A stretch of 64,000 nt of DNA from contig JACDOX010000082.1 in assembly GCA_014549065.1 (NCBI GenBank), forward strand, positions 497,690 to 561,689, read 5' to 3'. A program made the position numbers and the translations under genes. The notes beneath the pieces are model-generated. The model was not told the DNA's origin and did not search any database. It saw only the letters and a program-made list of their open reading frames with translations. Every line of letters starts with the position of its first letter. Within the stretch, counting starts at the first letter, position 1. Below, piece by piece: positions 38,050-48,800 of this stretch. The DNA comes from Cardinalis cardinalis. Lineage: Eukaryota; Chordata; Aves; Passeriformes; Cardinalidae.

Positions 38050-40368
38050 GCAGCTACAGCAAAAGCAGAGATACTTTTCTTCTAATTGTGCAGGCACTGG
38101 GGATAATAGTAATTAGTTCATCTACTGCAGAAATGTAAAGTCTCCTGGCTGGAACTCAGGCACACTGAGTCACATCTTGGAGGAGATTAAGTATTGTTTT
38201 AATTCAGATCCCTACAGGGAAGACAGGTGGACAGAATGTAATTACTAGGACACTGAGAATAACTATCTACCTCTAAAAAAAGTGCATTATGGTCTGCAAT
38301 ATCTGTGAGCAAACAGGACCTTGTTTTTTCATCTGCAAGTTGGATGTAAATAAATTCATAAATTTCTCAAGTGTCCTGTATTTGTATGAAAAGGGCAATT
38401 TTTGGGAATGAAGATTGAAATTTCAGAGACAGCTCTTGCTGTCATGTAAAGAAGTAATTGCTAACCTGTGACAGGGATCATCTTTTAATATCTCGAGACA
38501 GCAGCCCTCAAAACTTGTTGTATAAAACTTTATCCCCGTTGTTTTGAAGAGATCTATACTGGATTGTCTTATTCATGCCTCCTCCATTAGTACAAGACTG
38601 AATTTTGCTACACCTAAATAATTTCTGGTAAATTTAGCACAAGAGTTCCTTTCACAGCTGAAGAAGTTAATTTTTTTTCTGATTTATTATTTAAACAGCT
38701 CCTGTCCTGTAGCAGAGTTTGATAAAAGCAGAATAAAAAAAATGGGCANGCAAGATGGTCAGCTTATCAGTCATGATTATGGTTTGTCTGATCATACTGA
38801 TGTTTGCAATATGTTTGATGGCAGCTCTTCAAGGTGTTGAGCATGAAGTGAAAAGGTAGGTAGTGAAAACGAGCAAATGTCAAACAGCCTAAATGCAAAT
38901 ATTTGTCCTAAGCATCAAAACCTAAAAAGGAGGTATCTCAGTAAACTTTCCTAGTTTCTCAGACTTCTGTTTTGCATTACTGGGAATGGTTCACACACAT
39001 TGAAAAACATTGTATAGCCAAGAAACTATATAAATTAACTTCAAAATTTCTCAGAAAACCATGTACATAAGTGCTTTGGACAATGAAAAAAGTGGCAACT
39101 GTATCATCCGTGAAAGAAANAGGCAAGTGGGGCTGGGTATGTAGGGCCGGACAAATCAAACTATTCCAAAGTTGCTGAAACAGGATCCCACAAATCTACA
39201 GACTGATCAGTAAAGAATCCAGTTAACATGGACTCAGTCACATCTGTGGATGAGAAGAACAGGGGTCTCTGAAATCCAGTGGAAGTTTTGTTATTGTGAC
39301 TTCAGCATTAAACCTATTTGTGAAAATAGGAAATGCTTAAAACTGACAGATGATTTATGACAGAATTGATGGAAAATTGGACCTGGATTTGAAAGGCATC
39401 CATTCATTGTTACTTAGCTTATACACACTTGCCTCTTTTAAGGAAGACAGTATACATTTTTTCAGTAGGTCACAGTCCAAGGGTGAAGATGTATATGTAC
39501 AGAATAGCTGAAAGAACTCTGAGTGGGTGAAAAAACTTAGAAATTGAGACCTCTTAGTGAGGAGGAGAAGCTGTTAGTNCAGTATACTGTGGAACATCTC
39601 TAATTTTCACTATGTTATTTCTTTAAGTAAAAGCTTTCTTTTCTATTTCGGAGTTTAAAAGAAAAAATAATAACACTGGTTAAGTGGTCTGGAGGAAAAA
39701 TGCCNTTCTCTCCTAAAAGTTGCTGTAGTGCGACTGTCTCCCACAGGCTACACAGCATCTGCATCTGGTGCTGAATGATGAAAAAGGGCTTATTTTAAAG
39801 TTAAAAATTTTCTTATGAGAAAGCTTTATCTAAAATTTTAAAAGTGGGCAAAAAAATTTTCACGTCTATGCTGATCCTTGCATAAGTCCACATTCTGTGT
39901 GGCATTTAAGCTCATCTTTACCTGTCTAGCTAGATAAGGGCTGCAGGTTTTGTGTTCTTTGTAAATATCATATTATATGCATGAGCTTACTTTTTGTGAT
40001 ACATATTCCCTGTAAAATAAATTACCAACCTTCAGATGGGATTTAGTGTGGATTTCAGAGATAAATGTGTATACGTTTTTATAGACTTGGTTAATATAAA
40101 TATCTGTATAAATATATTTATTTTAATATAAAACCCTATTATTTGTGGTCCATAAAAAATTCTAGTCAAACCCAAGATTTTGGTTTTGTCCAGAAATCAT
40201 TGATCACAAGTGATACTATATGTGCTCTGACTGATGAAATGCATGACAGAAGTAATCCTCTCTAGGAAGAAAGGATCTAACTTTGTGGTCTCTCTATGGC
40301 ACATTAAAGGACAGGACATGAAGTTATTTTCTTCCAAAGTCTATGAACTCTTTTTCATGAGTTATCTT

Positions 40369-40370
<2 letters not shown>

Positions 40371-40421
<51 letters not shown>
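40371..40421. repeat. Poly-T run of 51
   Basis: Fifty-one consecutive T bases follow GTTATCTTTC. Long homopolymers are unusual in bird genomes because the dominant LINE, CR1, does not add a poly(A) tail. Read on the minus strand it would be a poly(A) tail, but no AATAAA lies just upstream on that strand and no gene copy is recognisable. The length may be inexact. Confidence 0.9.
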
Positions 40422-40422
<1 letters not shown>

Positions 40423-40711
40423 GCAAGGCTTTTCTGTTTCTGACTGGAAAATTATCCTTGGTTTGTGGAAAAAAAGAAAGCATAATCTGTATAAAATACT
40501 GACAAGTTATTTTAATCTCTTCTTCTGGAATTATGGCATGAACTAATTTTGCTTCCCTTNCTTGACCAAAGGTCATAACTTTTCAATCACAAGGGAAAAT
40601 CAGTAAATTGNACAGTTTAAATTCACCATTGACAAGATGCAATGATGTGGATTCAAATGTATGTACCCTGTAGGTCACACTGCAGTTGTGCACTATGCTC
40701 TCTTTAGCTAT

Positions 40712-40736
40712 TCTGGGTCATGTGGAATGACCCAGA
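40712..40736. repeat. Short inverted repeat, 9-bp arms
   Basis: TCTGGGTCA at 40712-40720 and TGACCCAGA at 40728-40736 are exact reverse complements with a 7-nt loop. A chance occurrence is quite possible. Confidence 0.75.
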
Positions 40737-42270
40737 GGAACAGCTGTATATCTGAAAGTCTCAGTTCCTCCTTTTCTCCCTTTACTTCTGCAGTTCTACT
40801 TCTTCATCCTTGTGTCTGTGGGAGCACTGCTCCCTCTGCTGTCTTACCAAAGCTCATTGCCCCTCACTGGTGTGCAGTTTTGGGCAGGGGTTTTGGAGTA
40901 AATGGTAATGTGACCCTGCTGGTTTATCCAGCGCTGACTGCCAGGTGCCAAGGGTCCTGCTCTCGCTAAGCTCATGGATGGGGACTGGTCCAGGACCTAA
41001 ACTCATCATTCACAGACAGAGGGAAGGAGCCTGTTGCTCTCCTCCTGCTGATACCAGCAAGCGGGAAAAGAAAGGTGATGCTCATCCCAGGGAGGGGTCT
41101 CTAAAACACATTATAGGTCTGTAGAGCACATCAACCAGGACATAGGTTAAAGATGAGCTGTAATTTCAAACTTCTAAAAGCTATGTATTTAGCTTAAGTT
41201 TGTTGGAGCCCTGACAGTCAACAATGCTGTTTAACAATGTTCAATTATTCATCCCACCATTCTTGGAAAGGTGCCTAAACCAGAATTTTCAACAAGCAAC
41301 CAANACACCTCCCTCCCAGCTGGCTGTAGCGGAATCCAGAGTATGACCCTTCAGGCAGGTCAGCATGCTCTGTTTACAAGTTACATTCCCTTCAAAGCAC
41401 CTTCCTCCTAGATAATTATATTTTTCACAGTCCATTAAAGTATGTGTAGGTATTTAAGGGGGAGGGATGACAATGGTAGGTAGTGACTGGGAACAGTAGG
41501 GGAGGAAGGAAATAAAATGTTAAGATTCCAGTGCTGGATGTAGACAAGGGAGACACTGAACGTGTCAGAGAGATGTGGCTCAGGGCAAGTGTAAGCTGTA
41601 ACAATCAAACATGGCAGAGAGAAGACGGACACCCATGAAGGCTCCTTGTCAATGACTAGGTTTGGAGAGTGGGAACCAAAGCAGGGACAAAGGTACAACA
41701 CCATCCCAGGAGAAAGTCCTGCATGGTCTTAACAGGATGTTAAGTAAACCTCAGGGAATCTGGCTTGCTGCAGTAGAAGTCAGGGGAGAAGCTGATTGTG
41801 ATAAGGTGAAAGATTGAAAATGTTTGAACAAGAGCACTGTTCGAGTGGGAAAGGGGGACAGGTTAGGTACAAAAGTGAGCAGATGATAGAATCAGAAAGG
41901 TCCAGATTCTAGGTGGATATACAGATTAAAGGAGAGAGCTGGGTTAAAGACAAACTAGAGAGCAAAAACTTGAATAAATTTCCTTAACATCTGTTAGTGC
42001 ATGAAATCTAAGGTGTGACATATAATGAACACTTTAATTGAGAGAAGGGGGAGAGCTGAAGTGAAGGACATCAAATCTGGGAGGGGTACATTGCTGTAGC
42101 TGGATGGAGCTTTCACAAGCTAGAGGCCAGCCCTGGTGCTATTGCTTCAAGCAAAGTCTTTTAATCCAGCAGAAGACAAATCTTTCTCAAAGTTCGATGG
42201 GAGCAGGTTGAGGCCATGTGTTGATGGATAAAAACTTAATGTGTGACCTGACAACCACAATCACCTATAG

Positions 42271-42329
42271 TAAGAGGACAATACAGGACTAGTCTCATTT
42301 GTCCTTTAAGAGGACAATACAGGACTAGT
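42271..42329. repeat. 23-bp direct repeat, two perfect copies
   Basis: The same 23 bases, beginning TAAGAGGACAATACAGGAC and ending TAGT, occur at 42271-42293 and 42307-42329 with 13 bases between. The copies are identical, so the duplication is recent or maintained. No flanking element is recognisable. Confidence 0.92.
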
Positions 42330-45300
42330 ATTATATGGTAGTGTTTCACAGCCAACTGCTGCAAGCACAAATGTATGCATGAAAAGTTGAGCTGGTGAGA
42401 GTCCAGGTGACAAATGAAGTTGCTTGTGTGCCGTATCAGTGCCATAACAAAAAAGGAACTAGAGATGTGTTTAAAACCAAAATCTAAGTCTCTACCTAAA
42501 CAACACCTTCTTAGGATCAAACAGGCTTTNCCCACTCATTAACAGCCAGAAGTTTTGTACGTCTGCCACTGCTTTCTCAGTGCAATAAGCCTATGATANC
42601 AGTCTGCAACAATGTGTACTTCCCCTGGGAAGATCAATCTTGCTCAGGAAGGAAAGAGTGCTACAAAGTCATAGCAGAAATTCTTATCCAAAAAAATGTC
42701 CTGTGCTCTGAATTTAGTCAGGACACCAGCAAAGAGGAATGAATCAAATATACAGTGTATGAAGCACCAGTTCAACTGCCAAGTGTAAAACCATGAGTAA
42801 TGTCCTATCTGTTATCAACTGATTCACTCAGGGAATTTTCAATGTGTTTTAAACCCAAGATAACTGTCCCAGCCAGTATCAGAGCAATGGCATTTCTCCT
42901 GATGACCTCAGTTTTGGTTTGATAAGCCGCAACTGTGGACAAAAAACCAGACCTGAACGCAGATTTATGAAAAAGCAAAATTTAGCGTCAATATTGCAAT
43001 CTTGTTCCTTATGCTCACAATAGAATCTATTAATTGGGGGCAATTTCTTTAACTGTAAAATACATTTTAACAGCAGCTTATGTGTCAGGCTTTGGAAGGT
43101 CAGACTTCAGACATTTTGGAGTTTATCACTTGGATTTCTTATCCAGCATTTTGATAAGAGAGCAAGGTCCTCTGCTAAAGGAAGGAAAGACAATTGATCC
43201 AATAAGTCTCAGCAGCAGCAAAGATAGCTTCATGGTACTTGATTTATGTTCCTGTGAGGCACAGGTAGTGGGCTAGGCTGGGAGGTTGGATGGTTGTCTG
43301 CATGCATTTGTCTCAACTAAAAAGCAAACTCCATCTCACTGAAAATGGCTCTGTATGTGGTGGTTTAAATTTGTAATGCTTTAGTGCACAGGAGACACCC
43401 AGGCTGAAGAGAGCTCTCTTTCACTGGTGTGGCTGAGGGCTCTCTTTCACATGAGTGCCAGAGCACTCCCCAGACCTTTGGGTAGAGGCTGTACAGCAAG
43501 GAAAGTGGTAAATGCAGATCTACTGGAAAACACCATGCAGGCCTGCATGGGGTGGCCTGGGTTAGGCAGGCAGGGAGCAGAGGAGGGAGAAATGCCCCTT
43601 GGTTGCAGGGCTGCATCAGCAGTCACAAACAGCTCCGGAGTTCACCCACTGCCTCCCTAGCTCCCTGTTGCTGCNGGACATTTTGCTTTGGCTGTGCACA
43701 GAGTCTGGAATTGACATCAGACAGGGTTTGCACATAGAGAACAGGCACCAGGACAATATATTATAAGTGGGAACACAGAGGAGAAGAGCAAGACAATTTG
43801 ATGTTTATGCCTCCAGGCAGGGGCAATAGATAATTTTGATGAGTAGTTGTAACCAGACAGCAAAACTAAGCTGTGATCAGTAATTTGATGGTATGGTAAA
43901 ATGTTTTGGTGATAGAGGAGAGTTGGTGCCTGCAATCAATCACTCCATAAACAGAGGCAAGTCTGGAAACTGATCAGGACTTTTTGCAGATAGTCAGAGA
44001 TTTAACCAAAGACAAGAAAGAATCCTTTATTCATTCGATGTGATTAACTGCAGGCTCATGTATTGTCTGCTGCAAAGAATATCTGTGACTGTGAAAGATC
44101 GTTGCTGGTGAGGCGCACACAAAATGTCAGCTGCTGCTTTTAGGGAATTGAGCAAGATGTATTGCCTGGTGATAATTAACTATCCATCAATAAATGATAA
44201 GTGCTCCAGGAAATCAACACAAGAAAGAAGTTGTTCAAAGGAGAAAAGCAAGTCATTAGAAGGAGCAACGGTACTGGAACATCTACAGGAAATAGATAGC
44301 ACATCAAAAAGCTCAGATCTGATACACATGAAGGTGGTGAAGGGTTGGTAGGAAGGCATCAGAGTTGCAAGCATGTGGCTGGAGGCTGCAAAATGAAAAA
44401 GTGATGAAAAGAAAACTTCCAAAATAGGCCAGGCTCATTGCACTGCACTGATGAAACTTGACACAGAATCTGTCCTTGTTGCACCAGGCTGAATGTCAGC
44501 AGAAATTTAAAGATAACATCTGCCAGCAGAGACAAAAAACCCCAACATTTCAGTTTTCCAGACAGACCAATCAGCTCCAGTAGTCTGAACCTCAAACCGT
44601 GCCAGACGCTTGTGGGGCTTCTCCAGGTAGGCAGAGCATTTACTAGCAGATGCCCTCCCAGTCTTGTGACAGCACTGAACCTCCACTAGCCATGGGGGAA
44701 CTCAGTTTGTTCTCCTTGTGAATGTGCACACACAAGGCTGAAATAGCCTTCAGTGTCTTCTTTTCTTCTACATTGTTCCTTCTGTGCCTTTGGTGAGCAN
44801 CTTTCAGCACTAAACAATTACAGCAAGTTATATTAGTCTACAGGATGGTAAGAAAGGTGAATGAACCTCCATGTTTAACCTAACAACCTAATAAAGCTGT
44901 GGGGAGGACAGTGCCCGCAGTGATTAATCTGTCTGGGGTTTACATGGGTTATGTGGGTTACATGGGTTTAGATTGCAGGAACTGAGTTTTAGGCCCTCAG
45001 TTCCACAATGGCTAAGCTGTTTGTAGGTGGAGATGAATTTGCAAAATGTGACAGCAAAGACATGAGAGAAGGAGACAATGCCTAAAGTGTTGTGTTTGAA
45101 TAAAACTTCTTCTGCTGAAAAAAGGAAAGCTCAGGTGCAGGATTTCTAAGTTTTGCAGTTATTTCCAGACCCTGTTTATGCTGCAGTCATTAGAGGTAAG
45201 AGGAAGCCAGGAGGAAGTCATTANAAGTACAGGAATCATGATCCTGATGTTTGTTAATGATATTTTTCTAGCTCTGGTGAGGATGCAAGAATGGCTGAAA

Positions 45301-47448
45301 ACAGAGACATGGTCTGCCTGGGCATAGAAATTGGAGCTGCTTGTCCAGGTGACAAAGCCCCTTCTCTTTGCTGTCCAGCTAACCAGTGTTTTCCAGCTCC
45401 CCCTTGTGCCATGATGATCACATAAGGAACATGTGGGAACCTGAATTATTGATGGAAACAAAAACCTTAAAGAGAAATTAGATAAATCTTTAGAGAGTCA
45501 GGGTTAATAATCCTGCTGCCTGTGGAGTGACTCATTTTTCAAGCACTTAGATTTTTGAAGACAATACCTAGTTGGNGGTTTTGAGATGAGTCTGGGCTAC
45601 CTGGGAGTAACAAAGGTGGAAACCAGCTCTCTATTATATTGTTATAAAGACAAAGCAGGGCAACAAGTGGCAGAGACTGCAAACACAGAAAGAGGGAAGA
45701 AGAGGGAAAGAAGAATCTATGTGATGGTGATTAATTAACACTGCAACCCATCAGCAGAGCCAGAGTTCTGATAACAGGATGTGTATTATTTCCGGACCAG
45801 CCATGCAGAATTTATTGTTGGAAATCACTGTGTTTCCTGGCTTTGGTGTAATTCTGAACTCAAGTGTAGAAGGCCTAAGGAAGCCTAGTTACTTAAGAAA
45901 AAGCCCTTAAAGCAAGGGTTTCCTGTGAGTGACAGCCTAGGGCTTCCCCAGGGCTGGACTGAATTAAATCTTCCCAGTCCTCTCCCTCAGAAGCTGACTT
46001 GGTGGTTGAACAGCTGGAGTTGCATTTGCAGATCTCTCTCCTGACGGCTTTGCTGGTGTTTGCAGCAAGCTGGCAGCACAGCTGCCCTGAGGGCACCCGG
46101 CCCAGGGTCTACCACCAGTGCCAGTGGGGAGTTTTGCTGCCCTCAACCTTGCTCTTTGGCAGGTCATTTTTTTGGAGGGGACTAAGGCTAACGGTATTGC
46201 CAATCCTCATTCCTGCCTTTCCTCATACCCTCTGCCTGTGCAAGGCAGTCTCACCCACTGGTCATTGCCTGGCTGCCTGGCTGCTTGAGCTCTCTGGGAA
46301 TTCCCAAGGCAAAACCCCACCCTGGCTACTGTCGACCAAAGTTTAAAGGCAGCAGATCTCAGTATAGAAATGGCCATCATCTCCTGCCTATGTCATGGTA
46401 ATACATGGTCTTCTGAGGGGTTTATTTGTTACCAGGTTTTAACCATGCTAGGTGAAGGCATTGTGAAGTTATTTTCTATTCCCTGTATAAAGCACCAGCT
46501 TATTTCATCTTACACATGTCGATGAGAGATCAGCCTGAATTAAGTTTGTTTTAGCTGTTAAATCACATTTTTCAATTGTTTAAATAGTTCAGACAGAATT
46601 TGCATGGTAACATTTTAGCTTTTTATAGCTGTCAAGAAGTAACACAAATAATTACCACCTTCCCTGGTAGGTTTTATCTGATTAAAGTGACATGTCTGCT
46701 TATGCAAGATATTTGAATAGAGCCATTCAATAAAGTCAGTAATGTTTAATTTCCCCTCTCCTCCTCTTTTTTTTTTCTTTTTTGAGCTACATTTCATATT
46801 TATATAAAAATCTGGTTTTAAGGTTTGGGATATTTTTCTTAAAAGGCTTTACATAATGGAGCAATTTGGCAGCAAATTTTATGTGCTTGTAATGAAATAT
46901 TTCCTCACACTACAGCAAGGTGCTAATGTATCTTGCTCATGCTAAGGAGTACAACATCTGCCTGAACTAATTGCTGTGGAAATACTTCCTGGAGTAAGGC
47001 GTCAGCCAAGGTGGAAGCCAGAATTTTCCCCAGGTTCCAACTGGGAACTGATTGAAGGAAGGAGAAATTAATTGGAAGCTGCCAGTGGTGTCAAGGGCTT
47101 GGTGAACTTGCATAGAAAAAGTCTTTTGTAGCATGTTTTGCTGGTACAAAAATTCCCTAGGACTATATATTCTTGAATACAACTTCCCACTCTTTCATCC
47201 ATTACCTGGCTTCATATACAGAAATATTTCTCGCAAAAGGCTCAATGCCTGGGTCAGCTTTCAATGTTGGGTTCATTAGCACATAGGCACTAAAACTCAG
47301 ATGTTTAGATTCCAGTCACAGTTGAAAGTCCTTTAGGCAGTGAATTTTCAGATTTTGTGGTGTAGAATTTGCACCACAGTCCTGCAAGAAACAGCAATTC
47401 AAACATCTCTCCTAATGAGGCATGTGTTTAGGTGGCCAGATNAGGTTG

Positions 47449-47454
47449 CCATGG
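47449..47454. repeat. Left target-site duplication CCATGG
   Basis: CCATGG immediately precedes the 5' LTR and is repeated exactly after the 3' LTR at 51127-51132. A 6-bp duplication is the size typical of class II (beta-like, ERVK) retroviral integration. Confidence 0.93.
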
Positions 47455-47717
47455 TGTGGAGAAATGGCTACATGACAGAGGTCATGTAGACTCGCTTGTT
47501 AGCCGAACAGAGCTGGAAAAGTACTGAAGATAGTTTAGCTGAAGTTTTGCACCTGCAGATAATGTGTCCTTGGGCCTAGCTGGGTATGATAACAAAGTGA
47601 ACAGTGCGGCGTGGGAAAGGGGAGCGGTAAGCCCAAAGAGCATGGGGAAGACTAATGTTATAGCTTAACCAATGGGTTACTTGGCTTGCAGAATATTCAT
47701 AAGCTTATTATTGTGTG

Positions 47718-47723
47718 TATAAA
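47718..47723 (+). promoter_or_regulatory. Putative LTR TATA box
   Basis: TATAAA in GTGTATAAAGT lies 79 bases before the LTR end. It is conserved in the 3' LTR at 51048-51053. Transcription would be expected to start about 25-30 bases downstream, around 47745. Confidence 0.6.
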
Positions 47724-47740
47724 GTTTGATGCTCTACCGA

Positions 47741-47746
47741 AATAAA
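47741..47746 (+). terminator. LTR poly(A) signal AATAAA (5' copy)
   Basis: The canonical hexamer is conserved in both LTRs. In the 3' LTR it lies at 51071-51076 and would direct cleavage of the element's RNA. Its position next to the predicted start suggests that the signal lies in U3 or at the very start of R. Confidence 0.7.
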
Positions 47747-47798
47747 CGGAGCTTGCTGAACTCATATTGAGCCTCGGAGCCGCCCCGCACCCGACAAA

Positions 47799-47815
47799 TG
47801 GCGCCCCAACAGGGA
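47799..47815 (+). other. Primer binding site, lysine tRNA type
   Basis: TGGCGCCCCAACAGGGA matches the well-known lysine-3 tRNA primer binding site at 16 of 17 positions, with C in place of G at the ninth. It starts two bases after the 5' LTR, as expected. Reverse transcription would be primed here by a tRNA-Lys annealed to the element RNA. Confidence 0.88.
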
Positions 47816-48067
47816 TGACGCCACAGAGCTGATTTGAAGTTGCAGGCCACGGTCCGGTGCGTAATTGGAGTCAGTCCCGCGCAGCCCCGGGAGGCACAGA
47901 ACGGCGGGCCTCGCGCCTACAGGCGACCTTAGTGAAGGGTCCTGGAGAAAGGCGGACAGGCGGGCCGGAGGTGCCCTGGCAACCTCAAAAGGAGAGTCCA
48001 GCTGACCGAACGCCGTCGACGTCTTGTAAAGGGCTGCAGCAGCGTGCTGGCTATAAGGTTAGAAGTT

Positions 48068-48112
48068 ATGGCGAGACAAGTGGCACATAATATTTTTAAA
48101 TGCTTTTTATAA
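48068..48112 (+). pseudogene. Possible gag start remnant, stopped after 14 codons
   Basis: The first ATG after the leader opens a frame of 14 codons (starting MARQVAH) that ends at TAA 48110-48112. Its position, about 270 bases after the LTR, is where gag would begin in a class II retrovirus, and the N-terminus resembles beta-type Gag openings only loosely. The frame is blocked and no capsid or nucleocapsid motif (for example a CCHC knuckle) could be found further on. The call rests on position and is weak. Confidence 0.35.
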
Positions 48113-48800
48113 AAGCGGGGACTTATAGACTGTTGACTTGGGACAAAGAACTCCCGAGATTGCTGCATAGAAACTTGCAAAGAAGTACGTTGCAGCGCAG
48201 GCGCTGTGGGTACACGCCGTGCTGTGATGGCAGCAGAGCGGCTCGGTGGGGCAGTGGTCTGTGCCACCCTGGCAGCGTGGGCGCCGTGCTAAGGAGCCCA
48301 GCCGCGGCACGGCTCGCCTGAGGNGGCTCCGGACGGCAGCGGCGGCAGAAGCCGCTGCGAGAGTACGGCCGGCACGGCCGGAGCACTACCCCCACAGCGG
48401 TGGCTCTGAGCGCGGTGGGCGATGGGGGGAGGGAGCTCCCCCACCAGAGATATGGCGCTGAGACCAGCGTGCAAGGAGCTCGGCTTGCGGCTGTCCCGAG
48501 ACAGAGAGCCCAGCGGGAGAGAAAAGAAGTCACCCGCTCCGACACAGCGGCGGCTACAAGCGGCGGCGGGCGGAGCGCGCATTTACAGCAGCGGTGGTGG
48601 TGNCAGCGATAGCGGGGAGGGAGCCTCCCCCCGCGGGGGCCGNGAACTGCGCTGCCGAAGCTGCGCTGAGGCCGGCAGTTAAGTTTAACCCACCAGATCA
48701 AAGCAAACACAAGNGGCCGCCCTGGGACCCGAGCGTTTTCCAGTGCAGGGGCCTTCCCCCTCCGCCCCGCGGCCGGCAAAAACCTCAGTTTAAAACGTAA

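Larger units (their letters stand above)
28906..47448. other. Long non-coding stretch, no gene recognised
   Basis: About 18.5 kb of AT-rich sequence with no open frame above about 120 codons and no supported exon. Local features are a 19-A run at 32165-32183, a 23-bp direct repeat at 42271-42329, a 51-T run at 40371-40421, small perfect hairpins at 38028-38049 and 40712-40736, and AT-rich TATA-type simple sequence near 36170-36290 and 40070-40140. Blocks near 34440-34640, 37255-37470 and 46550-46760 have the look of conserved non-coding elements, as discussed in the findings. The word TCATAGGATCATAGAG at 37839-37854 could be the inverted tip of a CR1 but is too short to call. Confidence 0.65.
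47455..47796 (+). repeat. 5' LTR, 342 bp
   Basis: It begins TGTGGAG and ends CCCGACA, giving TG...CA ends. A hand alignment to the 3' LTR shows eight substitutions, all transitions, two single-base length differences and two positions that are N in the 3' copy. A TATA-like TATAAA lies at 47718-47723 and AATAAA at 47741-47746, only 23 bases apart, so any TATA-directed start would fall at or just after the poly(A) signal. That layout implies a short R region, as known for beta-type retroviruses. Confidence 0.95.
47797..48800 (+). other. GC-rich leader and 5' interior of the ERV
   Basis: About 1 kb of CpG-rich sequence follows the LTR. The first 270 bases (to 48067) are the untranslated leader, where a packaging signal would be expected. 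Beyond 48180 the sequence is CGG- and GCC-rich, with open frames on both strands up to 228 codons that show no retroviral domain and contain ambiguous bases. The origin of this part is unknown. It could be a highly decayed gag region, or host sequence acquired by the element. The sharp change to AT-rich sequence near 48800-48900 suggests a junction between pieces of different origin. Confidence 0.6.

Noticed and set aside
43355..43400. TGTGGTGGTTTAAAT as the start of another long ERV LTR
   Set aside because: Only the first dozen bases resemble the LTR terminus. The following sequence shows no LTR body or matching end.
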